A DNA stretch of 64,000 bases from Chaetomium olivaceum (Eukaryota > Ascomycota > Sordariomycetes > Sordariales > Chaetomiaceae). Positions 11,074 to 22,659 of the stretch are shown in pieces (the stretch's first letter is position 1; every line of letters starts with the position of its first letter). Under the pieces are notes generated by a model. The model had not been told where the DNA came from, made no database searches, and saw nothing but the letters and a program-made list of their open reading frames with translations. The stretch is taken from NCBI GenBank assembly GCA_039881045.1, contig JAYWVB010000063.1, positions 1 to 64,000 of the forward strand, written 5' to 3'. The position numbers were made by a program, and so were the translations under genes.

Positions 11074-13300
11074 ATGGGCGGCGGTAGAGAAGATGACGAC
11101 GATCGGATCCATCGCATGGCGATGGAGGATCCGATCCCCTGGTGGAAGAAACCGAATCTGCGACGCATGTACTTCCTGCTGTTCCCCTGTGTCATCGGCA
11201 TCGAGATGACATCTGGGTTTGACTCGCAGATCATCAACTCTGCGCAGCTTCTCCCGCCTGGAAAGAGTGTGAGTAGTCTCTCTTCTTTACCCCTTCTTCT
11301 TGCCAGGGCCCTAAACAACTTTTCTTTTTTCTTTTTTCTTTTTTCTTTTTTTTTTTCTTTTTTCTTTTTTCTTTTTTCTTTTTTCTTTTTTCTTTTTTCT
11401 TTTTTCTTTTTTCTTTTTTCTTTTTTCTTTTTTCTTTTTTCTTTTTTCTTTTTTCTTTCTTTTCTTTTTTTCGTCTTTCATCCTCTCCCTTATTTCTTCC
11501 TTCTATTTTAGTTCTTCTTCATTTATGCTTTTATATCTGTCTTAGAGATTAGTCTCGTGCTAACTTCGTCTCCAGTCTTTGGACATCCTAGCGGAGCATA
11601 CAATGGTATTCTCGCGTCTGCTCTTTCTCTCGGCTCCGTCATCGGTCTTCCCTTTATCCCTCTCGTCAACGATACCTTCGGCCGCAGATGGTGCATCATG
11701 TTTGGGAGCTGGATCATGATTATAGGTAAATGGTTCCCGGTTGCTGGTTGCAAGCGAGTGGGCTAATTACCTTTATATTCTCAACCATATTAGGCACTAT
11801 TATACAAGGCCTGGCTATCAATGGTAAGCTTTTCCAGATCTTAGGTAGGGCCCCTGGATATTTACTCGACCTAACGTACTTCAGGGCCCATGTACATAAT
11901 GGCCCGAGGCATCATCGGTTTCGGCCTTCCCTACGCCATCGTCGCAGGTGCTTCCTTGATTGGGGAGCTTGGCTATCCTAAGGAGCGGCCTATTCTCACG
12001 TCGCTCTTTAACGCCTGCTACTTTATCGGTGCTATTGTGGCTGCAGGATGTACTTACGGGACCCAGACCATCAAGACTGACTGGTCCTGGCGCATCCCGT
12101 CCTTCCTGCAAATGGCCCCCTCACTGCTTCAAGTCACCTTCGTCTTCTTCTTGCCAGAGTCCCCACGCTTTCTGATGAGTAAGGACAAGTTCGAGGAGGC
12201 CGAGGCGGTCTTGGTCAAGTACCACGCCGAGGGCAACCCTAATTCTGAGTTTGTCAAGGCCGAGATCCTCGAGATCAAGACAACGCTGCAAATCGAGATG
12301 GAAAACTCCAAACGGTCGTGGATGGACTTGGTACGGACCGCCGGTATGCGACGACGGCTACTGATCGGTTCGCTTCTGGGCTTGTTCACACAGCTGTCTG
12401 GCAATGTTGTCATCTCGTACTTCCTGGGTGACGTCCTCAAGCTCATCGGCTATACGGACCCGGCCTTCCAGAACCAGTACAATCTTGGCAACCAGTGCTG
12501 GTCGCTCGTCTGCGGCGTAGGTGCCGCCCTTGTCGTCATGCGCTTCCGTCGGCGCACCATGTACATGACGGGGATCCTGGCCATCCTGGGCGTCTATGTC
12601 GCCTGGACCACATGTACCGCCGTCTTCATTGTTTATAACTCTCCGGTGGCCGCCAAACTGTGTTTGTTTTTTATCTACGCCTACAGCCCGGCCTACAACC
12701 TGTGCTTTAACGCACTGACATACAGTGAGTCGGCAATTATTGCTTGTCGGGGCGTTCTGGCGTGCTGACAGCCCGCAGCCTACCTCGTCGAGATCTTCCC
12801 CTTCGCCCAACGTGCTCGTGGAATTGCCATCTTTCAGCTTTTTGGGAAGATTGCCCAGTTTTTCGGCACCAATGTTAACCCGATCGGTAAGTTTCCCGGT
12901 GGCGGTGATGGTGGCGGTGGTGTTGTTAGGGTTAAAGGGTCGGCTCGGAGGCGGGCGGTTGGCTCGGTGCGGGGCAGCCGATTTGTCGCCGGTAGCTATA
13001 ACTAACATGGTTTTGCAGGCACTGGCGCCATTGGGTGGAAATTCCTTCTCGTGTATTGCTGCTGGATCGTTGTCGAGGCGGTGCTGATCTGGTTCCTGTG
13101 GCCTGAGACCTCCGGACGCTCTCTCGAGGAACTTGCCTTCCGTACGTTGCTTTTCGACATTTTCCTGTCAGAAATTAGCTAACCCACCCTCAGTATTTGA
13201 GCAGGACGAGTATGCGCGTCGTCACGAGAAACTCGGCATCGACGAGCCCGAGGAAAAGGCTGCTACCACGCATGTCGTCGAGACGCAGGACAGGGTGTGA
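11074..13300 (+). CDS. MFS sugar transporter, 7 exons
   Basis: Plasma-membrane sugar porter of the major facilitator superfamily, 516 residues when spliced. Exons: 11074-11266, 11576-11725, 11794-11823, 11885-12724, 12779-12886, 13019-13141, 13194-13300; the total is in frame. Landmarks are the N-terminal GFDSQIINSAQ helix, GHPSGAYNGIL, the loop motif NDTFGRRW, PESPRFLMSKDKFEEAE between the two six-helix halves, TYLVEIFPFAQRARG and the closing WPETSGRSLEEL. These match the fungal lactose/hexose porter group; the substrate is not predictable. Intron 1 is unusually long (309 bp) and filled by a 7-bp tandem repeat. Its donor must be read as A|GTGTGA to keep frame, since the better GTGAGT two bases later would not. 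The other introns have normal sites. The gene looks functional. Confidence 0.88.
11319..11470 (+). repeat. (TTTTTTC)n tandem repeat in intron 1
   Basis: About 20 consecutive copies of a 7-bp TTTTTTC unit on the coding strand, inside intron 1 of the sugar transporter. It is almost pure pyrimidine and lies upstream of a CTAAC-type branch site near 11560. Copy number is likely variable. Confidence 0.95.
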
Positions 13301-13382
13301 GGGACATAGCGGGAGCTTTTTCCTTTGCTTGGCAGCTCTTGCGCTTTTATCCCTCCAAGAATTTACCCCAAGAGTATGCTGA

Positions 13383-13604
13383 ACTGGGGCATGCCCCAGT
13401 GTAGGTGGAACTGGGTCCTCCTGGCCTGTTCAGGGGTAGGGAGCGTTTGTTTTCCCGTTTCCGCGTCGCGTTCTTATAGTATATAAGGGGCCCTGAGGCG
13501 GCTCAATCTTTTGGTCAGAAGGCAGGCAATCAGACACTTTAATCACGACTTTTAGAACGCAATGTGCCCGCGCATCTGTGAGAACCTGCAGCGCATGTGC
13601 GCAT
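13383..13604 (+). repeat. Diverged internal segment of the long-TIR element (copy A)
   Basis: Aligns by eye with 28875-29094 (+) and 33668-33906 (-). The shared order is a GGCATGCC start, a GTTTGTTTT-like run, then AGnCCCTGAG(A/G)TGGCT-CA-TCTTTTGG, AGGCA-GCAAT--GACA, GAACGnnnG and GCAG-GCATG-GCG. Differences are mainly C/T and G/A. A 16-bp perfect palindrome, CTGGGGCATGCCCCAG, lies at 13385-13400. Together with the TIR-like piece at 14061-14222 in the same order, this is one end of an old insertion. Confidence 0.7.
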
Positions 13605-14060
13605 GCGCCTCTCTCTGATCAGAGGGGGACACTTCTCGGTTTACCCATTGATGCAGCCGAGCCTGTGTTCTGTCCCCATATCAAGCAGGTCTACGGATCT
13701 GTAGGTTTGTGTTTTGGTGGCTGGTCTGGCAGTTTTGCAGACAGCACAGCACACTCCTGTTCAATGCTTCCCATTGTGAAAAGCTGCTATCTCCCCGGCG
13801 CTTGTTCTCAAGGTGCAGTACACGCTTTGGTATTAGGCAGAAGAACTATCAGCAAGATCATCTCAGATTGACCAACGAACGGTCCCCGCAGTACTCGCAG
13901 CATCCTCTAAAAAGCAAGCAGAGATGGATGTTTTCGAGTGACAAGCAACGGAGTGTTGATGTCTAACAGTCTCCACAATTCCTAAGGTACTTTACGTATA
14001 GGTACCTTAAAATATCTGACCTTACTCTGAAGCCCCGAGCTCTTAGATGGCCACCACGTA

Positions 14061-14222
14061 CACGTGCAGATATAGGCATGCTATCATCTACCATTTCAAA
14101 TCGATACTACAACAACAGTGTAACCAGTGTATATAGCTATAGCAATATAACCAGCTTCAATCACGGCCTATTACGGGCATTTGAAGTTCCATCCACGGAT
14201 TCTTACACCTAGGTACGTGCCC
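14061..14222 (+). repeat. Diverged terminal repeat of the long-TIR element (copy A)
   Basis: Matches the right-hand TIR at 36028-36218 in the same orientation over about 160 bp. Conserved blocks include ATCTACCATT, ACTACAACAACAG, CACGGCCT(A/G)TT and GGGCATTTG. The spacers differ largely by C-to-T and G-to-A changes. It lies downstream of the internal segment at 13383-13604, as in the full element. Confidence 0.75.
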
Positions 14223-16898
14223 GCAAACCTAGAACGTGGTATACAGCCCATTTCCGCGTACCCAGGCGACTGGTCGTTTGCACTACGGAATAGTCTTTTC
14301 AATGTGTAACTGCTACATTCTAAATGCAAATTTAGAAGCGTTGATATGTCGCGTCACGCCAAACAATACCCTACGTGCTGCGGCTCAAGTCCGTTGCCAA
14401 ATACCAGGAACGAAATAGGAGTCACCCAAAGACCCTAAACGAACAGCAGTATTTACTTTATTCATATCTTGCTTTATCTCTTCCGCTTTATCCGTTGTAC
14501 TCTGTCTTTTGTAACTTGTTTCCTTTTCCTTCATTTCTTCGTTTTCCTTCGAGTTGGGGTTTGCGTAGAGTAGAGGAAGCCTGGATCTCTGGGCAGCATC
14601 CAGGAGGAATGGGAAGAGCACCTGACCTTTCTATCGTACACATGACGCAAACGGGCGTTACGTGGTTTTACATTTTGCGCCTTCCTAACCGGAAATGATA
14701 TTTTAATCCGTTAAGCATCATCAGTTGTCGTTCAAGAATATCACCAATCACCTCTTCAAAGTAACGGTCTGAAATACGGCCGACACTGAAACAGCAAACG
14801 CAATGGTGACAACGTCTCAGCTCCTGCCAGACCCCCAACCTCCGGTTAATTTTGATCATATGTTCGTTTAGCAGACAGTAACATCAATGCTCGAAAAGAA
14901 CCATACAGTTGTAAGTTCATTGTCAATAACCTCGACCAGATGCAATGAATGCATGTTGAAACGAAATTCTCACAGATACATCAGCACAAGAAGGTTTTCG
15001 ACCTATCGAGAACTGCGCGGCCAAAGCCGGTAGCAAGCAGTACGTGTAGGTTAAAAGCAACTTCGCGGGTGAGGAACAACCAGCCGGCCAGCCAGCCACC
15101 CAACCCCGCACTACAACGACCCAAATGCCATCCTGAAGAGACTACCTTACCTTAACCTACCTGTGTACCTCAATATATAATAGCGTGATCAACCTTACTT
15201 CTCACTAACCACACCACCCTCACTACTAGCTTCCGTTTCAAAGCCGATGTATCCCTCGCCATATCCCACGGCACCCTATTAAAGCTAGCCACAACACACA
15301 ACTGGCTCGAGCAGACCGTCCAATCTTTGACGCCACCAGCGGCGCCGTAGCCGCCCCGACCGCCAGCCGCTGAGTGCACGGGACCGCCGCTTCAGAGGTA
15401 TCGGAGCCACCACGTCACTGTAGGTACCTACCCTCGGTGCTAATGCTCATTTGGTCATTGCAATGTGCGTGCGCATCGTCGTTACGCAGAGGGAAAAGTA
15501 GAGGTATGCACAATTTCGGAGTGGTGGTTGAGGTAGCAGACTATGGGTATAGAAAGGTGACTTTTAAGCGTAGATGCCACGGGTCCACGGGTCGAAACGA
15601 AACGAAAGTCATATGGCAGCCTGCGGAAACCACAATCGCCCACGTTCCCGGGGGATGATGGATAAATATGCAAATACGGTATTTTGCGCAGACACCTGAA
15701 GCCATGTTTCCAACCCACGAGCTCATGCATGTCTAAGAGTCAAGGGACGTCGATGCCGGCTGTTAGGCCGGGAAAGACTCGTGAAGAAGGAGAAGGTTAC
15801 GAAACATGCAAATTATTCGCACACTGGTGATGGCTGAACTGACAAAACCAAGAACTATCGTTGACCCGTTTAGTTTTAGATTATGTCACGGTTGATTAAC
15901 TGCAAACGGCTCGCCGGCTATGTCTCACTGGCGTCCCGAAATATAGTGCCGGTGCTACACGTCTGTTTATGGCTGAAGCGGCCGCCGAACAAGGCAGGAG
16001 GTCATTATGAGCGACTTGTTTGAGAATAGAAAGATGCGAAACATCGGACATGAGTCATGGAATGGTTTTGATATGTCACTTCGAAAGTTCGACTGGAACC
16101 CGACTATCCACTCATTATATCCACTTGTTGACAGGGTTGAACCGAACAGAGTTCTCCGCAGATTTGACACGTCAGTGCCGAGTTATGGCCTTGAAACAAT
16201 CTCCAATTCAACGTTGCGTCGCGTTGAGTTTATTTTTTTGAGGAAGGTCAAGCAGCGGCTGGTCCGGGGTTTCCGGGACCTCTGCTGCACCCCGGCATTC
16301 GTTTTCATGGACCTCCCTAATTCGTACCTAGTTGGGAGCCAATTACCCAACTGATAGGTTTCTTCAAGGTGGATAAACCCGCCGTTAGCCGGTCATCGGT
16401 GACCGTCAGGGGCATTCCCGAGGTTCTAGCCGGGTTCTAGCCACGTAAAAGATCCACCATCGCCCCATCGTCGGTGAGTAAGTGGCGATATTATTAGTCC
16501 GCATTACCATCAGGCCCGAACTGCCATGTACCCCAGACGGGACTGCTCCGCGACTCCACGATTTGATGGATCCAACATGTTCGATTCTTGCTGGAAATGC
16601 CCGGTCCTTGTTCAAAATGCTCCATGCTATGCTCCGATCCCGGATTGCCGAGGCGAAAACTGCCGTGGCTCGTCCCTGAGAAAAATGAGACGAACCGAGT
16701 TCCTTCAAATATGAACTCGACCTGCCCCCCTTTCCCCGGATTTCTCTCGATCCGACCTCAACAACCTCCTCAACGAGGTACCATTCACCCCAAAAGCTTG
16801 GCTTGTTAGCGTCTGGCGCGGCAGTAATTAGACGCCAGCAAGGCCACAGCTCGAATCCTTAACTCTCGCTTCAGGGGCTCCGCTCGCTGCCCGTCAAG

Positions 16899-18351
16899 AT
16901 GGCGTCAAACGCCCCAATTGTTGGAGTCGGTCCCGATGTTTCGTCAGAGAGAAAGAAGAATGGGCCAGACGACATCGAACCGGCACCGCCGGCCTATTCT
17001 CCCGACGGCGAGATGAAAGATGCGTCAGAGGAGATCAATTACCATACGTTGACGTGGTGGTATGTTCACACTTGTCAACGATGAGCCACGAAACAAAACC
17101 CTAAAGCTAACTTTGACGTGCAGGCAAGCTGGAGTGGTCATGATTGCCGAGACGGTGTCTTTGGGAATCCTCTCGCTCCCTGCCGTCGTGGCAAATCTCG
17201 GGCTGGCTACCGGGATTGTTGTGATGGTTTTTATGGGTGTCTTAGCCACATACTCCGGCCTCGTCATGGGAGAGTTCCGGAAAAAATACCCCTGGGTGGA
17301 GAGTTTTGGTGATGCCGGCGAGGTCATGGGCAGGTCCATCGGCATGGGCAAGCTGTTCCAGGAAGTCTTTGGCTGGGCCCAAGTTATCTTCCAGATCTTC
17401 GTCATGGGCAGCCATCTCCTGACATGGACCATTTGCCTCAACACCCTCACGAACAGTACCACGTGCACTATCGTGTGGGGTGTCGTTGGGCTGGCAGTAT
17501 TCTGGGTGCTGAATACGCCCCGCACCCTGAAAGCGGCCGGTTACTACTCGTTCGCCTCGTTCGCGTCCATATTCACGGCCGTCATGATCACAATGATCGA
17601 CGTGGGCATCGAGAAGCCCATCGGCACAACCAGCATCGAAGTGGCTAGGACCATTGGCTTCTCGTCGGCCTTCCTCAGCGTGACCAACATCGCAGTCGCC
17701 TTCAGCGGACACTCGTGCTTCTTCAGCGTGATGTCCGAGCTGAAGCAGCCCAACGATTGGCCCAAGGCCCTGATGCTGCTGCAGGTCTGCGACACGGTTT
17801 TGTACATAATCGTGTCCGTGGTGGTCTACGTTCATGTCGGGCCCAACGTCCCATCGCCAGCGCTCTCCGCTGCCGCTTCTCCCGTCGTCAGGAAGGTCAT
17901 ATGGGGTATTGCTTTGCCCACCATAGTTCTTGCGGGAGTTATCTTTGCGCACGTTGCAGCGAAGTACATCTTTGTCCGGATCTTTGCGGGCACGAAGCAC
18001 ATTGCGAAGCACACGAAGTTGGGGCTCATCGGCTGGCTTGGCGTCACAGCAACCATTTGGGTCATCGCTTGGGTCATAGCGCAGTCGATTCCCGTATTCA
18101 GCAACCTGCTGGGCTTGGTGTGCGCCCTGTTTGCCAGCTGGTTCTCGTACGGCATCCCCGGGTCTCTGTGGTTATGGATGTACTACGGCGAGTGGTTCAC
18201 GACACCCAAGCGGACGGCACAGTTCGCGCTCAACGCTCTGCTGGTGCTTGTCGGCCTACTCTTGTGTGCCCTGGGTCTATGGTGCTCCGGGGAGGCCATC
18301 GCACACGACGCGGGGACGGATCCGTGGTCGTGCAAGAGCAACGCTGCGTAG
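16899..18351 (+). CDS. Amino-acid transporter (AAAP family)
   Basis: Membrane permease of the amino acid/auxin permease family (Aa_trans), about 462 residues, with about 11 helices. Exon 1 (16899-17059) encodes a polar cytosolic N-terminus ending LTWW. The intron (17060-17123, GTATGT...CTAAC...CAG) splits that Trp codon. Exon 2 (17124-18351) starts QAGVVMIAETVSLGILSLPA, the family's conserved first helix, followed by GLATGIVVMVFMGVLATYSG and FSGHSCFFSVMSELKQPNDW. Fungal members at the plasma membrane or vacuole move neutral amino acids; substrate and membrane are not predictable here. No frame breaks or internal stops, unlike many neighbours. Confidence 0.9.
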
Positions 18352-18475
18352 ACGGTACCGCCCTGGGCCATATTTTAGCTAGGATACCCGTTAATGATAG
18401 CCTATCTATTTTGCTTTTTTCATCCACTTCTTGCTCTCCATTGAATGCTATTGGCACCTAATGGTGTGACATCAA

Positions 18476-19490
18476 TTCAGGGGTAAAGGCAAGGCCAACT
18501 ATGTCGCCAAGCTAATCACGACTGCCCAAGTTCTCTGGACGGTGGTGGCGTGGGTCGGCAGAAAGGGCCAAGGGTTACCCGTTACGTTGCTAGAGATCCA
18601 TATTCTGGTCAGTAAGTGAAAATCAGTCACGGTTCAGCTATCATATGCTACACATTCTAACTCAAAGTACCAGAGATTCCATTCACCCTCGTAGCTTATT
18701 TCTGCTGGTAGGACAAGCCGCTTGATCTCAGCATTCCTATATCCCTTCCTATCGGCCATTATATCGAAGGTGCAGAATAGGCTCCTAGCCCGGATAGTTC
18801 CAGCTTTTATCTATACGCTTCATATCCCTTAAGACATGAGCGGCTTTTCCGAGAGCGTAAAAGCGGTACAGCCCTATTCGCAGTGATATTCCGTGGCGCC
18901 TACCACTTCGCCTGGGCCTTTGGCTACCAAGCACTGGCCTGGTACACCGTCATGATCGCTCTCAACGGCGGCTTTCATACTACCGCGTGGGTCGCGCACT
19001 TCCCTACGCAGGTTAAAAGGACACTACGGTTTGCAGCCTGCGTGGGTGGTGACATCGAGCCTATCATTATAACCGCTCTGATTTATAAGCGGTAATGCGA
19101 GTGCTTTTTGATACAGTTGGCCTACCGTTTCGCGACGAGAAATCTCCCCTCTACCACGGACGTCACGAATAAGTTGCGCTCATGTGGAATATTACCATGG
19201 GTGTCACTGAAGGACCAAACACCCTTAGTGGTGGTATTGAGGTGATACGTCCACCAACGGGGTTCCCAACAACATGGCTACTTTAGTGCCGGCACCTTGT
19301 GGTTTCCGTGGTGTTTGTGCTTGTATGGTGGTATATGTTATACAACCTATTTTTCATGGTTGAGGCATTCATCAGTATTCGCTGTATAGAGGCGTCTGCG
19401 TATAGGACAGTGGACTGGGCGGATTACTTAGCTAACTTTTCAATGGGCTGTGTCTACGTCGGCAAGGTTCATGGGGCGCGGTGTACATAG
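18476..19490 (+). pseudogene. Decayed fungal membrane-protein gene
   Basis: Scattered in-order pieces of a fungal multi-pass membrane family of unknown role: AKLITTAQVLWTVVAWVGRK, GLPVTLLEIHILV, LVAYFCW-TAG-DKPLD, NGGFHTTAWVAHFP and MVEAFISIRCIEASAYRTVD. The last two match the family pattern of GG.H..AWN.HFPT and the closing .VE.FISIR..P..AY...DW. A TAG at 18709-18711 sits where the family has Trp, and frames change between the pieces. It directly follows the intact amino-acid transporter. The family is known to me only by pattern, without a named function. Confidence 0.6.
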
Positions 19491-19972
19491 ACTTTTGATA
19501 GAATAATGGCGTTGGACGTGTTGGGGTTTGGGATAGTACCATCAAGAAAGGCTTCAGGGTTCAGCATCACATCTACCATGGCTCCCATGATCAATGGGTT
19601 CCGTGACCCCAACCGCAGATATCCCTTTAAAGTCTATCATCATCACCATAATTATGCGGGCGGGAAATATATTCTCCCAGGCGCCGAGCCTTACCAGGTC
19701 TTAAGGAAGCAGGAAGTGACAAGTCGGAGACGAGGAACCGGTCAATTCAACCACAGCCCCTCCCCGCCACCACACCGAGCTTCCGCGGTACAAAATGCAA
19801 AGCCGTTTAGTTTGGAAGGAGTCCATATAGTAGGCACATCGTAGCATGGTTATGATATGCGTATTGCATGCCATAAAATTCCCACTATGTACTTGTAGTC
19901 ACACAGCCATCCACTATCTCATACCCCTCTGCTCTGTCTGAATCTTTTTTAGCGACCTGACCATTGCATCTC
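19491..19972. other. Intergenic, nothing recognised
   Basis: Contains a 112-residue open frame (19506-19844, +) with no family resemblance, and the 3' flank of the leftward esterase. Confidence 0.35.
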
Positions 19973-20975
19973 CTAGGTCATCAAGCCAAAGAACTTGAGC
20001 ATCACCGGCTCATTAACCGGTGCGATATGGCCCACCCCCTGACCAAAGAAACCCTGCAGCTGGGTGCCATCGCCATAAACCTCTTGGGTATACTGGGCTG
20101 AGGGCACACCCGCGTTGGTCTTGGTCAGCGACAAGCCCAACACATTCGCCCACTGCGTCAGCGCCTGGTGAGCGCACTCCGGACGGACCAGGCTGTCGGC
20201 GTTGCCGTGGAAGATCTGCAGACGCGTGCGCCGGCCCGTGTAGCCCGGGTACGAGTTGCGCACCAGGTTGCCCCATTCCTCGGGCGACCGCTGGATTTGG
20301 CCCTGCGCGCAGGTCTGGTTGGGCGAGAAGGGCGTGGCGGAGGGCGCTCCCAAGAAGCAGGCGTGGGCCACACCGGAAAAGGCCGCGCCAGCTTCGAACA
20401 CGTCTGGATAGGAGCCTGCCATCACGTTGGTCATCATGGCGCCGGAGGAACCGCCCATGACGTAGACCTTGGCGGCGTCACCCTTGTACTTGTCGAGGGT
20501 GTACTTGACCATGCTGACGATGCCGCCTGCGTCACCGCCGCCGTTGTGGGTGAGACTGGCCGGGTTTTGGACGTCCCAGCACTGTCAAGGTCAGCCAGCG
20601 GCTTTGTCAGGGGCAGGTATATTAGATCGGGTTACATACGTTGCTCATCTTGGTCGTGCCGGCGTAGATGAGGATGAACCCCAGCTGGTCGGCGTAGGAA
20701 GGGAGCTTGGTCTGGGAATACCATCCTTGGGCAGAGCCACCGCAGGGGTGCAGCTAGACCGGGGTTAGTCCTTTGCGCCTACGGCAAGATGATGGGTTCC
20801 GTCCACAACTTACGGCAACAATAACTGCAGGCGACGCGGCAAGTTTGTCCGGAACATATGCGTACATCTGCAAACCGGTCGGGTTTGTGCCAAAGTTGCT
20901 GACCTGCTGCAGCGACGCGCTCTGAGCCAAGCCAGCGAAGGCGGCAATATTGGTTAGGGACTGGAGAAGACGCAT
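19973..20975 (-). CDS. Secreted acetylxylan esterase-like enzyme (CE1)
   Basis: Extracellular alpha/beta-hydrolase of carbohydrate esterase family 1 / PHB-depolymerase type, expected to remove acetyl groups from xylan. Three leftward exons: 20975-20814, 20753-20640, 20581-19973; introns GTAAGT...CTAG and GTATGT...ACAG; 294 residues. It begins with a signal peptide (MRLLQSLTNIAAFAGLAQSA). The family's LH.C.G.A segment is LHPCGGSAQGWYSQ. The nucleophile Ser is in GGSSGAM, the Asp in FHGNADSLV and the His in GVGHIAP, so the catalytic triad is complete. No cellulose-binding module is present. It is divergent from the CE1 gene at 21788, with 812 bp between the starts. Confidence 0.88.
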
Positions 20976-21787
20976 GATGTGCGATGTCCAAGGCGGAAAT
21001 ACTGGAGTGTAGGGAATTGTGGTTGCTAACCGTCAACCCAACTCATAGCGGTACAGGACCGTGATATTTAAGATCAACATCACCTATCACAAACCCGAGT
21101 TGGAGTAGGTACGGTTGATGCGGCACCCGGACACGGCAATGGTTGACCGGATGAAGTGGCAATTCCAGGGGCGTGAAGGCAACCCCCGAGCTCGAATAGG
21201 TAATAGCCTGAGTCCCAGGTAGTCGGGCACAAAGGTCAATTTAATTTGCCCAGAGCCGCTATTTCGGCTCCAAAACACGGAAAGGATGCAGACCATAGTC
21301 TGGTGCCATGTGAGAGAATGAGGAGCCGATCTTGCTTGCCGGGCGGCGTCCCCTCCCATACCAGGAAAGCCACGGATTTCAGAACAATGCCATGCATTTT
21401 GTCTATATCACCCGCATAGTAGGCGAGGGGTTGCAGCCCATACAGAGCGTCTAACCAGTCACACTAACCCCAGAAATGCACCCCACGACCAAACTGCAAC
21501 GTCTTACCGTTGCCACTGTCCCTGCCGAACCGAATGCCGAAGATCAGCAAACACCACGACACGCTCCTTGGAATAGCTACCGTGCAAGCACCACAACATG
21601 CCACGAAATTCCACCAATCTAATGAACGCAGGGCTCTTCCGTTTTCCTATTTCGAATCCATGCGCTACACACCTCGCTTCCCTTTACAAGGGCCCATGAT
21701 CCCCTTTTGAGACGATGCCCGCTTGAGCTGTGACTCTCGCTTGTTAGCCTGCAGTTTTGGCGAGATAAGAACAACAACGACAGCAAG
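20976..21787. promoter_or_regulatory. Shared divergent promoter region of two CE1 esterases
   Basis: Non-coding 0.8 kb between two esterase genes transcribed away from each other. Co-regulation through shared sites is an inference from layout; I did not identify a specific binding site. Confidence 0.4.
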
Positions 21788-22659
21788 ATGACGCGCTGTT
21801 TCACTCAGATGCTGTCCGTGGCGGCACTCGTCGTGGCAGCCATCCGTGGCGTAACAGCCGTGACACTGTCAAAGGGTTGCGGCAACGCCCCCAAGCTCAT
21901 CACCGACGCGGCAGCAACAACTCCCTTAAGACTAACTTCCAACGGCAAGAACCGCGAGTTCTATGTCAAGCTCCCCGCCAACTACAACAACACCCACCCC
22001 TACCGCCTCATCTTCACGCTGCACGCCCTAGGCGGCAACGCCCAGCAAGTCACTGTCGGCACGGGCGGCTACCTCCCCTGGTACGGCATCCCGCCCTCGC
22101 CAACGACACCCTGGGCGCGGTTTACATCGCGCCCAACGGGCTCAACAACGGCTGGGCCAACCAAGGCGGCGAGGACATCACTTTCCTCAAGACCGTCCTT
22201 GACACGGTCGAAGCGGACCTCTGCATCGACCAGAACCTGCGCTTCTCGACGGGTTTCAGCTACGGCGCCGCCATGTCCTACTCACTGGCCTGCTCCCTCG
22301 GCAAGCAGATCCGTGCCGTCGCTGCGCTGTCGGGCAACCCCCAGATCAGCGGGTGTGCGGGCGGGACAGAGCCCGTCGCGTATTATGGCCAGCACGGCAC
22401 CAAGGACTCAGTGCTGCCTATTGCGGGGGGCAGGCAGATGAGGGATCGGTTTGTGAAGAATAACGGGTGTACTGCGCAGACGCCGCCGGAGCCCGCTGCG
22501 GGGGGGAAGCATGTGAAGACGGCTTATGCGGGGTGTGGTGAGTATCCGGTGGTGTGGAATGCGTTCGATGGAGATCATACGCCGCAGCCGTTGGATCCGG
22601 GGCAGGCAGCGACGTTCTCGGCGGTGGAGAGTTGGGCGTTCTTTGAGCAGTTTACGTAG
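21788..22659 (+). CDS. Secreted feruloyl esterase-like enzyme (CE1), one-base frame break
   Basis: Extracellular CE1 esterase of the fungal feruloyl-esterase D / FaeB-like type, expected to release ferulate from plant cell-wall xylan. It has a signal peptide (MTRCFTQMLSVAALVVAAI), then GCGNAPKLI, then NREFYVKLPANYN and the LIFTLHALGGNAQQV oxyanion segment. After GGYLPWYGIP the frame slips near 22090 (ATCCCGCCC where ATCCCCGCCC would keep frame). It continues as ALANDTLGAVYIAPNGLNNG, the nucleophile GFSYGAAMSYS, the Asp region GQHGTKDSVLP and the His region FDGDHTPQPLDPG. No intron fits. With one C added the protein would be about 290 residues with a complete catalytic triad, so an assembly error is more likely than loss of function. 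Confidence 0.82.

Larger units (their letters stand above)
13301..16898. other. Repeat-bearing gap with no gene
   Basis: About 3.6 kb between the sugar and amino-acid transporters. It holds two pieces of one decayed transposable element (listed separately at 13383-13604 and 14061-14222). The remainder (14.2-16.9 kb) has only short overlapping frames without family resemblance. The last few hundred bases are the probable promoter of the amino-acid transporter. Confidence 0.5.

Noticed and set aside
12358..13008. Leftward 216-codon frame over the sugar transporter
   Set aside because: Antisense shadow of exons 4 and 5 and intron 5.
17242..18012. Leftward 256-codon frame over the amino-acid transporter
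   Set aside because: Antisense shadow; the forward frame has clear family motifs and hydrophobic helices.
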